Positions 17,419 to 27,587 of a stretch of 38,404 nucleotides of DNA are shown here, in pieces. The notes below the pieces were generated by a model. The model saw only the letters and a list, made by a program, of their open reading frames with translations. It was not told where the DNA came from and ran no database searches. The number at the start of each line of letters is the position of its first letter. The stretch's first letter is position 1. Source of the DNA: Rhodocyclales bacterium (GTDB lineage: Bacteria > Pseudomonadota > Gammaproteobacteria > Burkholderiales > Rhodocyclaceae); the NCBI GenBank assembly GCA_016235765.1, contig JACRIZ010000111.1, positions 1 to 38,404 on the forward strand. Reading direction: 5' to 3'. The position numbers and the translations under genes were made by a program.

Positions 17419-18216
17419 ATGAGCGGTTTCGATCCAGGGCGTGTCCGCCTGCGCCTGACCATGGTTGCCGGCACGGTCGAGGCCGCCGCAGTGGCCTGCG
17501 AGCGTCCGGACGTGGCGCGGCTGCTGCGCGGCCAGCAGGCCGACCAGGCCGTGGCGCTGGTGCCGCTGATCTATTCGCTGTGCGGCAAGGCGCAAGGCAT
17601 CGCGGCGCAGGCGGCACTGGCCGCAGCACGCGGCAAAGCCACCGAAGCGCATGTCGATGCCGAGGCGCTGGCGGAGGCCGCGCGCGAGCACGCCTGGAAG
17701 CTGCTCGTCGATTGGCCGCGACAACTCGGTGTCGCCCCTGACGAAGCGCTCTTCGTTCGTTTGATGCGCGCGGCGCCGGAGCAGCGCGCCGAACTGGCGG
17801 CCGAAGTGACCGAACATCCTTTGCCCGCGGCCATGCGGGCCAAGCTGGCAGCCACCGATATCGATCGGTTGTTCGCAGACCGTATCGCCGCGCGCCTTGG
17901 CGAACTGCGCGATTGGCTGCTGGGCCGACCCGGCACGCTGGGCTCGCTACGGGCGGCCGGCATCGGGCCCGGCGTCGGCGAGGCGGATATCGAAACCGCG
18001 CGCGGCGCGTTGACCCATCGGCTGGTGCTGGAAGGCGACCGGATAGCGGATTACGCGATCACCGCACCGACCGACGTGCACTTCGCGGTGGGCGGCGATG
18101 CGGCTCGCTGGCTGGAAAGGCTGAAGGGGCTGCCGCGGGTGGAAGCCGAGCGCCAGGCTTTGCTGCTGGTGCTGGCCTTCGATCCCTGCGTACCCTGGGA
18201 CTGCGCTACAACCTAG
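17419..18216 (+). CDS. hupK: Hydrogenase cofactor-assembly protein HupK/HoxV
   Basis: A 265-residue protein related to the hydrogenase large subunit but shortened. LIYSLCGKAQGIAAQAAL corresponds to the N-terminal Cys region with only one Cys left. The end FDPCVPWD recalls the DPCxxC of large subunits. This is the HupK/HoxV pattern; HoxV is reported to act as a scaffold for the Fe(CN)2CO group en route to the large subunit. It is cotranscribed with nicT (3-base gap) instead of lying in the hup operon. Its TAG stop overlaps the stop of the convergent ydcH-like gene in the palindrome CTAG. Confidence 0.83.
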   Translation: MSGFDPGRVRLRLTMVAGTVEAAAVACERPDVARLLRGQQADQAVALVPLIYSLCGKAQGIAAQAALAAARGKATEAHVDAEALAEAAREHAWKLLVDWPRQLGVAPDEALFVRLMRAAPEQRAELAAEVTEHPLPAAMRAKLAATDIDRLFADRIAARLGELRDWLLGRPGTLGSLRAAGIGPGVGEADIETARGALTHRLVLEGDRIADYAITAPTDVHFAVGGDAARWLERLKGLPRVEAERQALLLVLAFDPCVPWDCATT

Positions 18217-18431
18217 GCCAGTTCGTCGGGTTCGAGCAGGCGCTCGATGATGGCGATCCGGTCCTTCAACTGCAGCTTGCGCTTCTTCATCCGGCGCAGC
18301 AGCAATTCGTCGTGCGGCGCCTGCGTCTCTTCGAGGCGTTCGAGGGCCTCGTCGAGATCGCGGTGCTCGACACGCAATTCCAGCAGTTGTGCGAGCAGGT
18401 TCTGGGGTTCGTCGTTGGCGGAATTCGGCAT
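18213..18431 (-). CDS. YdcH/DUF465-family small coiled-coil protein
   Basis: A 72-residue, highly charged helical protein (DLDEALERLEETQ; LLRRMKKRKLQLKDRIAIIERLL). The basic MKKRKLQLKDRI block is the hallmark of the DUF465/YdcH family, whose role is unknown. The start is the ATG at 18431. It lies 20 bases downstream of the WYL regulator on the same strand and is probably the last gene of that operon. It converges on hupK with overlapping stop codons. Confidence 0.88.
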   Translation of the reverse strand: MPNSANDEPQNLLAQLLELRVEHRDLDEALERLEETQAPHDELLLRRMKKRKLQLKDRIAIIERLLEPDELA

Positions 18432-18451
18432 GGCAGGGCTATGGTAGCCGG

Positions 18452-19423
18452 TCAGGCGTAGGCCTTCAAGGCTGTCGCCATTTCGTCGCGCACGGCGTCG
18501 CGTAGTGCCTGCGGCGCCAGCACCTCGACGTCGGCCCCGTGGCGCAGCACGTCCATCACCAGTTCGGTTGGGTTCGAGTAGGGCAGTTCGAGGATGTAGC
18601 GGCCCTGCGCGTCGGTGGACGCCTTCTGGCGCGGGTGCCACTGCTCGGTGGCCACCCAGCGTGCCGCCTCGGGCGAGAAACGCAGCCGCGCCCATTGCAG
18701 CTCGTTGCCGGAGAAGATGCCGTAGCCGGCGCCGAGCACCTCATCCAGACGCGTCGCGGGCACTTCGCGCGCCTTCGTCTCCAGCAGCGCGGCATGGCGG
18801 ACGGCGTCGATGCCGAAGCTGCGGATTTCCTCGCGCAGGTGGCACCAGGCGTCGAGGTACCAGTTGTCGCGATAGAAGACCATGCGCTGCGGCGATACCT
18901 CGCGTTCGGTTTCATCGTCGCGGCCGCGGTTCCAGTGGCGGAGGGTCAGGCGGCGCCGCTTCAGCAGCGCCGAGGCGATCACCTCGAAGTAGCGCAGGTC
19001 GGCATGGCGCTTGGCGGCGTGCACGATGCGAATGCGCCGCGTGACCTCCTCGGGTGCGTCGTCCTGGCTGCCGAGCAGGCTCTTCAGGCGCGTCTGCAGC
19101 GGCGCAATCTGCGGTCCGAGCAGTCCGGGCTGCACCTCCTCGAGCAGGTTCTGCATCATCAGCAGCGCGTGGATCTCCGAGGCGTTGAACCAGAGGCCGG
19201 GCAGGGCGAAACTGCGGGCGTTGCCCGGTGGCGCGTCGAAGCGGTAGCCGCCTGCCTCGCGGTCGTAGACGATGGGCGCGTTGAGCCGGTCGCGCAGATA
19301 CTGGAAGTCGCGCTTCAGCGTCGCGCGCGAGACTTCCAGTTCGACCCGGATGTCGTCGAAGCTGGCGACGCGGCGGTCGTGCAGCAGTTGCTCAATTTTG
19401 TAGAAGCGCTCGGTGCGATCCAT
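18452..19423 (-). CDS. WYL-domain transcriptional regulator
   Basis: A 323-residue regulator with an N-terminal winged helix-turn-helix (about 1-60; SFDDIRVELEVSRATLKRDF), a WYL domain (about 140-225, with DNWYLDAWCHLR) and a C-terminal WCX-type extension. WYL proteins sense small ligands or nucleic acids, often in stress or defence settings. The ligand here is unknown. It starts 3 bases after the nitroreductase stop, so the two genes are cotranscribed and the regulator may control that operon. Confidence 0.92.
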   Translation of the reverse strand: MDRTERFYKIEQLLHDRRVASFDDIRVELEVSRATLKRDFQYLRDRLNAPIVYDREAGGYRFDAPPGNARSFALPGLWFNASEIHALLMMQNLLEEVQPGLLGPQIAPLQTRLKSLLGSQDDAPEEVTRRIRIVHAAKRHADLRYFEVIASALLKRRRLTLRHWNRGRDDETEREVSPQRMVFYRDNWYLDAWCHLREEIRSFGIDAVRHAALLETKAREVPATRLDEVLGAGYGIFSGNELQWARLRFSPEAARWVATEQWHPRQKASTDAQGRYILELPYSNPTELVMDVLRHGADVEVLAPQALRDAVRDEMATALKAYA

Positions 19424-19426
19424 GCG

Positions 19427-20017
19427 CTATTCGATGCGGCAGACTTCGGCGAAATCGAAGCGCGGGCCACGCGGGTAGACCCTGGCCGGATCGCCGTAGC
19501 CGATATTGATCAGGACGATCGACTTGACGCGCGTGCCCGTGAAGAAGGCTGCGTCGACCACGCTCGAATTGAAGCCGCCCATCGGTCCGCAGTCGAGGCC
19601 CAGCGAACGGGCGGCGAGGATCAGGTAGGCCGCCTGGAGCGTGCCGTTTACCAGCGCGGTGTGCTCGATCAACGCCTCGTTGCCCACGTACCAACTGCGC
19701 GCATCGGTCGCGGGATAAAGCCGCGGCAGGTGTTCGAAGAAATCCAGGTCGCGGCCGACGATGGCGGTGACCGGTGCCTTCATGGTCTTGTCGAGATTGC
19801 CGGCCGAGAGCGCCGGGCGCAGTTTTTCCTTCGCCGCGGGCGAACGGGCGAACACGACGCGCATCGGGCAGCCGTTGGCGCTGGTCGGTCCCCATTTCAT
19901 GAGCTCGTAAAGCGCATGCAGCTTGTCGTCGCCGACCGGCTCGTCGCGGAAGCCGTTGAAGGTGCGGGCAGTGCGGAACAACTGGTCGAGCGCGGCATCG
20001 GGAAGCTTCTGGTTCAT
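19427..20017 (-). CDS. Nitroreductase family protein (RutE/HadB-like malonic semialdehyde reductase)
   Basis: A 196-residue FMN-dependent nitroreductase-fold oxidoreductase. Conserved blocks are [29 protein letters not shown] and [11 protein letters not shown], matching the RutE-like subgroup. The start is taken as the ATG at 20017 with a GAGGA Shine-Dalgarno; a GTG one codon earlier is possible. It is the first gene of the minus-strand operon with the WYL regulator, and is divergent from norC. No pyrimidine-degradation genes are nearby, so the in vivo substrate is open. Confidence 0.9.
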   Translation of the reverse strand: MNQKLPDAALDQLFRTARTFNGFRDEPVGDDKLHALYELMKWGPTSANGCPMRVVFARSPAAKEKLRPALSAGNLDKTMKAPVTAIVGRDLDFFEHLPRLYPATDARSWYVGNEALIEHTALVNGTLQAAYLILAARSLGLDCGPMGGFNSSVVDAAFFTGTRVKSIVLINIGYGDPARVYPRGPRFDFAEVCRIE

Positions 20018-20096
20018 CACATGATCCTCAGTGGCGAGTCGCGATTGTAAGTGCGACTGGCATGGATAACCGCTCGTGCGTCATGGGTGGGCAAAC

Positions 20097-20144
20097 TTGA
20101 TGGCAGTCAAGGAAGAAGCCGACTACAAGACTATACATTCACGC
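20097..20144 (+). promoter_or_regulatory. FNR/Dnr-type box and promoter for the nor operon
   Basis: TTGAT-GGCA-GTCAA (20097-20110) matches the FNR/Dnr/NnrR consensus TTGAT-N4-ATCAA in nine of ten arm bases. A -10-like TATACA lies at 20132-20137, giving a start site near 20144. The box centre is then at about -41, the normal position for class II activation by this regulator family. The norC ATG is 46 bases further on with GGAGGT at 20181-20186. This predicts induction by low oxygen or nitric oxide. The regulator gene itself is not in the window. Confidence 0.75.
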
Positions 20145-20189
20145 CCACGCTGCGAACCGCAGTCCATTACTTATTCCCATGGAGGTGTC

Positions 20190-20621
20190 ATGGCCGGAAC
20201 CTTTACCACTTCGATGGCGCGGAACATGTTTTTCGGCGGGACGGTCTTCTTCCTGCTGGTGTTTCTAGCGCTGACATTCCAGAACGAGCAAATCATTCCC
20301 CAGCGCGACCAGCGTGCGCAGTTGGACGCGAACCCCGCCATCGCCGCGGGCAAGAAGTTGTGGGAGACCAACCAGTGCATCGGTTGCCACACCCTGCTTG
20401 GCGAAGGGGCTTACTTCGCGCCGGAACTCGGCAACGTCTACAAGCGTCGCGGCCCCGAGTTCATCAAGGCTTGGATCAAGACGCAGCCCACGAATACGCC
20501 GGGCCGCCGGCAGATGCCGCAATTCAACTTCACCGAGCAGCAACTGGATGAACTCGTCGCGTTCCTCAAGTACGTGTCCGAGATCAACACATCCAACTGG
20601 CCGCCCAACATCGAAGGCTGA
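20190..20621 (+). CDS. norC: Nitric oxide reductase cytochrome c subunit NorC
   Basis: A 143-residue membrane-anchored cytochrome c that feeds electrons to NorB. One N-terminal transmembrane helix (about 12-30) is followed by a periplasmic domain with the heme-binding CIGCH (about residues 63-67) and QMPQFNF, whose Met is the likely axial ligand. The start was chosen at the ATG with a strong GGAGGT site; an upstream in-frame extension carries no recognisable sequence. norB follows after 12 bases. Confidence 0.95.
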   Translation: MAGTFTTSMARNMFFGGTVFFLLVFLALTFQNEQIIPQRDQRAQLDANPAIAAGKKLWETNQCIGCHTLLGEGAYFAPELGNVYKRRGPEFIKAWIKTQPTNTPGRRQMPQFNFTEQQLDELVAFLKYVSEINTSNWPPNIEG

Positions 20622-22632
<2,011 letters not shown>

Positions 22633-22636
<4 letters not shown>

Positions 22637-22890
22637 ACGCGCGGCAACTCGACCTGATATTCGCGGCCCTGGTGATCGGCACCGGCATCACCTGGTGGCT
22701 GGGTGAAACCGGCCATGCCGGACCGGCCGCGGTGGTCGCCATCCTGGCCATCGCCGCCGTCAAGGGTATGCTTATCATCCGCGACTTCATGGCCTTGCGC
22801 GGCATCGGCTTCTTCTGGCCGGCCATGGTGATGGGCTGGCTGTTGCTGGTGCAGGGCATCATCCTGGCGACCTACTGGAAGGGACACTGA
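22633..22890 (+). CDS. norF: NorF-like small membrane protein (COX4 family)
   Basis: An 85-residue protein with three hydrophobic segments (about 7-22, 30-48, 60-80), including VKGMLIIRDFMALRG, typical of the cytochrome c oxidase subunit IV-like NorF family. NorF accompanies NorE in nor operons and influences NOR activity; the mechanism is unresolved in the family. The ATG overlaps the norE stop and its own stop overlaps norQ (TGATG). Confidence 0.85.
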
Positions 22891-23690
22891 TGGACATGCG
22901 CGCAACGACTGTGGAACTGCCGTACTACGAGGCCGCCGGCAACGAGGTCGACCTGTTCGAGCACGCCTGGCGCAACCGGCTGCCGGTGCTGATCAAGGGA
23001 CCGACGGGCGTCGGCAAGACCCGCTTCGTCGCCTACATGGCGGCCAAACTGGGCCTGCCGTTGTTCACCGTTGCCTGCCACGACGACCTGACCGCGGCCG
23101 ACCTGGTCGGCCGGCACCTGATCGGCGACGGCGGCACCTACTGGTCCGACGGCCCGCTGACGCGCGCTGTGCGCGAAGGCGGCATCTGCTATCTCGACGA
23201 GGTGGTGGAGGCGCGCAAGGACACCACGGTAGTGATCCATCCGCTCGCCGACCATCGCCGCGTGCTGCCCATCGACCGTACCGGCGAGCTGCTGCATGCG
23301 CCGGACAACTTCATGCTGATCGTCTCTTACAACCCCGGCTACCAGAATTTCCTGAAGGGCATGAAGCCCTCGACGCGCCAGCGCTTCGTGTCGCTGCGTT
23401 TCGACTTTCCGGCGGCCGCGCGCGAGGAGGCCATCCTGCTCGGCGAGACTGGCTGCGAACCGATGGTGGCGAAGCAACTGGTGTCGATCGGCCGCAGCCT
23501 GCGCGCGCTCAAGGACGTCGATCTCGAGGAAGTCGCCAGCACCCGCCTGCTGGTCTATGCCGCGCTGCTGATCCGCGACGGCCTCGATCCCGTCGAGGCC
23601 TGTCGCGCCGCCATGGTGGAAAGCCTGACCGACGACGTCGAGGTGGCCGAGGCGCTGATGGAGGTGGTTCTTGCCACCTTCGGCCGCTAA
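22890..23690 (+). CDS. norQ: NorQ, AAA+ ATPase of the CbbQ/NirQ/NorQ family
   Basis: A 266-residue MoxR-type AAA+ protein needed to activate NorBC, probably for inserting the non-heme FeB. Walker A is GPTGVGKTR (37-45) and Walker B is ICYLDEV (about 99-105). VSYNPGYQNFLKG is a family-specific sensor region. It works with the von Willebrand-type partner NorD, encoded three genes downstream. Its 3' end overlaps the next gene by 20 bases. Confidence 0.95.
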   Translation: MDMRATTVELPYYEAAGNEVDLFEHAWRNRLPVLIKGPTGVGKTRFVAYMAAKLGLPLFTVACHDDLTAADLVGRHLIGDGGTYWSDGPLTRAVREGGICYLDEVVEARKDTTVVIHPLADHRRVLPIDRTGELLHAPDNFMLIVSYNPGYQNFLKGMKPSTRQRFVSLRFDFPAAAREEAILLGETGCEPMVAKQLVSIGRSLRALKDVDLEEVASTRLLVYAALLIRDGLDPVEACRAAMVESLTDDVEVAEALMEVVLATFGR

Positions 23691-24057
23691 GCCGGCGGGC
23701 CAGGGACTGGCTGTCATCGCCGAAACGCTGTTCCTGGCCAACCTGCTGCTGGCGCCCGGACTGGCGTTCGTCGCCATCGTCTGGCTGTGGCGTAAGCACC
23801 GCGATGCGGCACCGCTGGCGCGCTGCCATCTCGAGCAGACCTTCTTCGTCAGCCTCTGGGGCGGCGTCCTGCTCGTCGTCGCGTGCGCGGCGATCCTGCT
23901 GCTCGGCGGCCTCGACTGGGAATGGACCTGGGTCGTGGTGATCATCTACTTCACCTGCGTCCATTCGACGCTGGTCCTGCTCGGCGTGGTCGGACTGTCG
24001 AAGGCCCTGGCGGGCAAAGCCTATGTCTATCCCCTCATCGGCCGCCGCTGTGCGTAG
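23671..24057 (+). CDS. Small four-helix membrane protein in the nor cluster, unknown function
   Basis: A 128-residue membrane protein with about four hydrophobic segments (18-38, 58-84, 88-110 and a weak fourth). The likely start is a TTG at 23671 giving MPPSAAKPAGQG, overlapping norQ by 20 bases; no ATG is available before the first helix. LEQTFFVSLWGG and VHSTLVLLGVVGLSKALAGK recall small DUF4870-like membrane proteins, but I cannot assign it to a family. Its location between norQ and the polyferredoxin argues for a role in NOR assembly or electron supply. Confidence 0.75.
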   Translation: MPPSAAKPAGQGLAVIAETLFLANLLLAPGLAFVAIVWLWRKHRDAAPLARCHLEQTFFVSLWGGVLLVVACAAILLLGGLDWEWTWVVVIIYFTCVHSTLVLLGVVGLSKALAGKAYVYPLIGRRCA

Positions 24058-25051
24058 GTACATACCGATCAAGCCGTGGTCGGCGCAGTCGGCCCCGGGC
24101 GCCGCCGGGTCCCTGCAGCGTCGCCGGCTTTGGTGGCAGGTCGGCTTCTTCGTCCTGTTCGTCGTCGCGCCGGTGTTCGACATCCTGCGCTACGACCTCC
24201 AGGCCGGCCACGCCATCGTGCTCGGCATGGACTGGCGGCTGGGCCTCGACGACTTCTTTGCCGGTCGCATCGGTGCCACCGAGGCGGGACTCAACATCCT
24301 GCTGCGCCTGTTCCTGCCGATCTTCGGCGGCGCCATCCTGCTCATCGCCGTCGCCTGGCGCTGGGGAAGGCTCTATTGCGGATGGCTGTGCCCCCACTTT
24401 TCGGTGGTCGAGACCGTCAATGGCCTGATGCGCCATGCCTCCGGCCGACCCAGCCTGTGGGAGAAGAAGCCGCTGCCCGACCGCAATCCAGACGGCAGTG
24501 CCTTCGCCGTGCATGCCCGCTGGTGGTTCGTCACCGTGCCCCTGGCGGTTGCCTTCGCCTTCGTCTGGGCCGTGGTGCTGATCACCTACCTGCTGCCGCC
24601 GATGGACGTGTACGCCAATCTGCTGTCCCTGCAGCCGACCCGCAACCAGTTCATCTTCATTACCGCCGGCACCGTCGTGCTGTCGATCGAGTTCCTGTTT
24701 GCCCGGCATCTCTTCTGCCGCTACGGCTGCGCCGTCGGCCTGTTCCAGAGCCTGGCCTGGATGAGCAATCGCGGCGCGATGGTGATCGGCTTCGAACGCG
24801 CGCGCGCCGCGGATTGCGCCGCCTGTTACCGCCGGGACGGTCTGGGCGCCGCGGCGTGCGAAGTGGTCTGTCCGATGCGCCTCAAGCCGCGCACGACCAA
24901 GAACGCCATGTTCACCTGCACGCAGTGCGCGCAGTGCCTCGCCGCCTGCGCCACCGTGCAGGGCGAAGGCGAGACGCTGCTCGCCTGGATCGACCGCGAG
25001 GCGGCGCGGCAGAGCGAGGCGCAGATCAGCCTCATCGGGCACCGGGACTGA
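24023..25051 (+). CDS. Membrane polyferredoxin (NapH/CcoG/NosR-like 4Fe-4S protein) in the nor cluster
   Basis: A 342-residue membrane protein with about five hydrophobic segments and several Cys motifs. YCGWLCPHFS and HLFCRYGC face the membrane, and a C-terminal ferredoxin part carries CAACYRRDG, CEVVCP and CTQCAQCLAAC. This is the layout of NapH/NosR/CcoG-type proteins. CcoG reduces copper for cbb3 oxidase and NosR/NapH move electrons; which job applies here is unknown. The ATG at 24023 overlaps the previous gene by 35 bases; a GTG at 24050 is an alternative. norD begins 1 base after its stop. Confidence 0.88.
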   Translation: MSIPSSAAAVRRYIPIKPWSAQSAPGAAGSLQRRRLWWQVGFFVLFVVAPVFDILRYDLQAGHAIVLGMDWRLGLDDFFAGRIGATEAGLNILLRLFLPIFGGAILLIAVAWRWGRLYCGWLCPHFSVVETVNGLMRHASGRPSLWEKKPLPDRNPDGSAFAVHARWWFVTVPLAVAFAFVWAVVLITYLLPPMDVYANLLSLQPTRNQFIFITAGTVVLSIEFLFARHLFCRYGCAVGLFQSLAWMSNRGAMVIGFERARAADCAACYRRDGLGAAACEVVCPMRLKPRTTKNAMFTCTQCAQCLAACATVQGEGETLLAWIDREAARQSEAQISLIGHRD

Positions 25052-25052
25052 C

Positions 25053-26915
25053 ATGGAAGAATACGTCGGCGGCCTCTGGGATCGTTTCATCACCCGCAGC
25101 GCGCGGCGCGACCATCCGGAGGCGGCGGTGAAGCTGGCCGATCTGGAACGCACGCTCGGCGTCCTTTTTCGCGCGCTGGGCGGCGATGCCGGTCTGCGCG
25201 TCGCACCGGCGGCCAGCCAGCGTCACGGCGCCAGGCGGCGCTGGTTGTCGCGCCTCGCCGCCACCGATGAGCGTACCGCGCCGGCTTCGCTCGATCTCGA
25301 AACCCTGCGCCTGCCGCCCGAGATCGCCTGCTTTCCCGAGCGCGCGCTGAATCGCGACCTCTTCGTCTGGCTCATCGCGGTTGCCGCCCATGAGCCCGCG
25401 CCTTCGGCCGATGCGTGGATCGTGCGCAATCAAATCGCAACGCTGCGCGCGCTGAAGGCGTTGCCGGGCCTGCGCTCGCGGTATGACCGACTGGTGGCCG
25501 CGACATTGGCGGAGCGTATCGCGCCCGCCGCCCTGCCGGCCGATGAAGCCGCGCAGGAGAGAGCGGTGCGCCAGGCGCTCGCCGAGCCGGGCACGGTCGG
25601 CGCGTTGCCGCCACTGACTTTGCGCAAGGCGAAGCCGCTGCAGCCCGTGCCCTTGTGGCTCTACCCGTCGCCGCTGGACGAGGCTGCGAAAGTCAGCCGT
25701 GGCGACACGCCAGAGGAGAAGGAGGAGGCGGAAGAGGAAACGCGACCGGAGGAGGTCGGCGTCGGCGACAAGCGCTACCGGGCCGAGCGCGCCGACATGC
25801 CCGACAACGAGGCGCCGATGATGTTGGCCTTCCGCGCCGAGAGCCTGCTTTCCTGGGCCGAATACCTCAAGGTCAACCGCGCCCTCGACGACGATCCCGA
25901 CCCGGGTGCCAAGGCGATCGCCGACGACATGGACAAGCTGGCCGTGGCGCAGGACAACGAACGTGTTGCCTCGAAAGTGCGCTTCGACCTGGACCTGCCT
26001 TCCGCCGCCGCGGACGACCTGCCGCTGGGCGCCGGTATTCCGCTGCCGGAGTGGGACTGGAAGCGCCACGAACTGCGCGCCGACTACTGCCGTCTGCAGG
26101 TCATGCAGGCGCGGCAGGTCGAACCGATCCCGCTGCCCGAACATCTGCGCCGGCCGGCCCGCAAGCTGCGCAACCAGTTCGCGGCGCTGGCGCCGGCGCG
26201 CCGCTGGCTGAAGGCGCAGCCGGACGGCACCGAACTGGACGTCGATGCCTGCGTGCGCCTGCAAGCCGACCGCCTGGCCGGCCAGCACTTCTCCAGCGCC
26301 GGCGCCTACCTGAGTATGAACCGGTGCGAACGCGACCTGGCCTGCCTGGTGCTGGCGGATCTGTCGCTGTCCACCGATGCCTGGGTCTCCGACAGCCACC
26401 GCGTCATCGACGTCATTCGCGACAGCCTGATGCTGTTCGGCGAGGCGCTGGCGGCCACCGGCGACCGCTACGCCTTCCACGGCTTCTCGTCGCTGCGCCG
26501 CGACCAGGTCCGCTTCCACTACATCAAGGATTTCGCCGCGCCCTTCGATGCGGCCGCGCGCGGCCGCATCGCCGCGCTCAAGCCCGGCTACTACACGCGC
26601 ATGGGCGCCGGCATCCGCCATGCGACGACGCTGCTGGAGCGGCAGCCTTGCGCGCTGCGCCTGCTGCTGATCCTCTCGGACGGCAAGCCGCACGACATGG
26701 ACCACTACGAAGGCCGCTACGGCGTCGAGGACACGCGCATGGCGCTGATCGAGGCACGCCGGGCCGGGTTGAAGCCCTTCTGTGTCACCATCGATCGCGA
26801 GGGCGCTTCCTACCTGCCGCACATGTTCGGCCCGGGCAGCTTCACGGTGCTGCGCAACCCCGAGGAATTGCCGATGCGCCTGCCGATGCTCTACGGCCAG
26901 TTGACCGGTCATTGA
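25053..26915 (+). CDS. norD: NorD, von Willebrand factor A-domain NOR activation protein
   Basis: A 620-residue partner of NorQ. The C-terminal third is a VWA domain with the MIDAS motif DLSLS (436-440) and later LLLILSDGKPHD. Together NorQ and NorD remodel NorB for metal insertion (family knowledge). The middle contains an acidic linker (EEKEEAEEETRPEE). Two dispersed-repeat copies in opposite orientation border this linker (25600-25625 and 25688-25712), encoding ALPPLTLRKAK and [11 protein letters not shown]. It is the last recognised nor gene in the cluster. Confidence 0.94.
   Translation: MEEYVGGLWDRFITRSARRDHPEAAVKLADLERTLGVLFRALGGDAGLRVAPAASQRHGARRRWLSRLAATDERTAPASLDLETLRLPPEIACFPERALNRDLFVWLIAVAAHEPAPSADAWIVRNQIATLRALKALPGLRSRYDRLVAATLAERIAPAALPADEAAQERAVRQALAEPGTVGALPPLTLRKAKPLQPVPLWLYPSPLDEAAKVSRGDTPEEKEEAEEETRPEEVGVGDKRYRAERADMPDNEAPMMLAFRAESLLSWAEYLKVNRALDDDPDPGAKAIADDMDKLAVAQDNERVASKVRFDLDLPSAAADDLPLGAGIPLPEWDWKRHELRADYCRLQVMQARQVEPIPLPEHLRRPARKLRNQFAALAPARRWLKAQPDGTELDVDACVRLQADRLAGQHFSSAGAYLSMNRCERDLACLVLADLSLSTDAWVSDSHRVIDVIRDSLMLFGEALAATGDRYAFHGFSSLRRDQVRFHYIKDFAAPFDAAARGRIAALKPGYYTRMGAGIRHATTLLERQPCALRLLLILSDGKPHDMDHYEGRYGVEDTRMALIEARRAGLKPFCVTIDREGASYLPHMFGPGSFTVLRNPEELPMRLPMLYGQLTGH
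25600..25625 (+). repeat. Dispersed hairpin repeat, first copy in norD
   Basis: GGCGCGTTGCCGCCACTGACTT-type copy with the hairpin weakened but GCCACTGACTTTG retained. Read in frame as ALPPLTLR. It faces the next copy. Confidence 0.6.
25688..25712 (-). repeat. Dispersed hairpin repeat, second copy in norD
   Basis: GAAAGTCAGCCG followed by TGGCG (25700-25704), ACA, CGCCA (25708-25712). Read in frame as KVSRGDTP. Confidence 0.85.
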
Positions 26916-26945
26916 GCGGGGAACGGGCAGTAGAATCTCCGCGCC

Positions 26946-27587
26946 ATGAAGCCGCGTCTCGCCACCCTCATCGACTTGTTGCATCGTTGCCCGGATGGTG
27001 CGCTGGCGACCCATTCGGTGGCCATGCCCGGCTATCCGTTCGCAACCGCCTTGCCGTTCGCGACCGACCAGCAGCATCGGCCGCTGTTCCTGATCTCGCG
27101 CCTGGCCGAGCACACCCAGAACCTCGCGGCCAACCCGCGCGCCAGCCTGCTGGTGCGCATGCCGTTGGCAGACGGCGAGGTCGCGCGCGCCACGCTGGTG
27201 GGCGTGGTGCAGCCGGTCGAGATCGAGCCGCTGCTCGTCGATCGCTACCTGCGCTACCAGCCGGAGGCGGAACGCTTCCTGCAACTGGGCGACTTTCGCT
27301 TTTTCCGCATGGACACGGCGCAGGCGCGCATCATCGGCGGTTTCGCCCAGGCCGCCTGGCTCGATGGCGAGCGGATAGGCGTAACGCCACGGCTGACTTT
27401 GGCCGACGAGCAGGCCGCACTCGATGCCTTGCAGGCGCCGGACGACGTGACGCTGCTCGGCATGGACAGCCTGGGCCTCGACATCCTCGCAGGCGACGAA
27501 CGGCGCCGGCTGGGCTTCGGCGACCAGCCGCTGAGCGCGCCGGACGCTGTCCGCACGGCGCAGAGCCTGCTCGATAGCATGGACTGA
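26946..27587 (+). CDS. Pyridoxamine 5'-phosphate oxidase-like / HugZ-type FMN-binding protein
   Basis: A 213-residue split-barrel flavin-binding protein. ALATHSVAMPGYPFATALPF and the segment LAEHTQNLAANPRASLLV are typical of the PPOX/HugZ family; the C-terminal DUF2470-like part (LLGMDSLGLDILAGDERRRLGF) supports the HugZ-like branch, linked to heme handling. A dispersed-repeat copy (27378-27402) encodes GVTPRLTLAD between the barrel and C-terminal part. It starts 30 bases after norD and may share its transcript; a heme-related role near the heme-rich NOR is plausible but unproven. Confidence 0.85.
   Translation: MKPRLATLIDLLHRCPDGALATHSVAMPGYPFATALPFATDQQHRPLFLISRLAEHTQNLAANPRASLLVRMPLADGEVARATLVGVVQPVEIEPLLVDRYLRYQPEAERFLQLGDFRFFRMDTAQARIIGGFAQAAWLDGERIGVTPRLTLADEQAALDALQAPDDVTLLGMDSLGLDILAGDERRRLGFGDQPLSAPDAVRTAQSLLDSMD
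27378..27402 (+). repeat. Dispersed hairpin repeat, copy in the PPOX/HugZ-like gene
   Basis: GGCG, TAA, CGCC (27378-27388), then ACGGCTGACTTTGG. Read in frame as GVTPRLTL. Confidence 0.8.
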
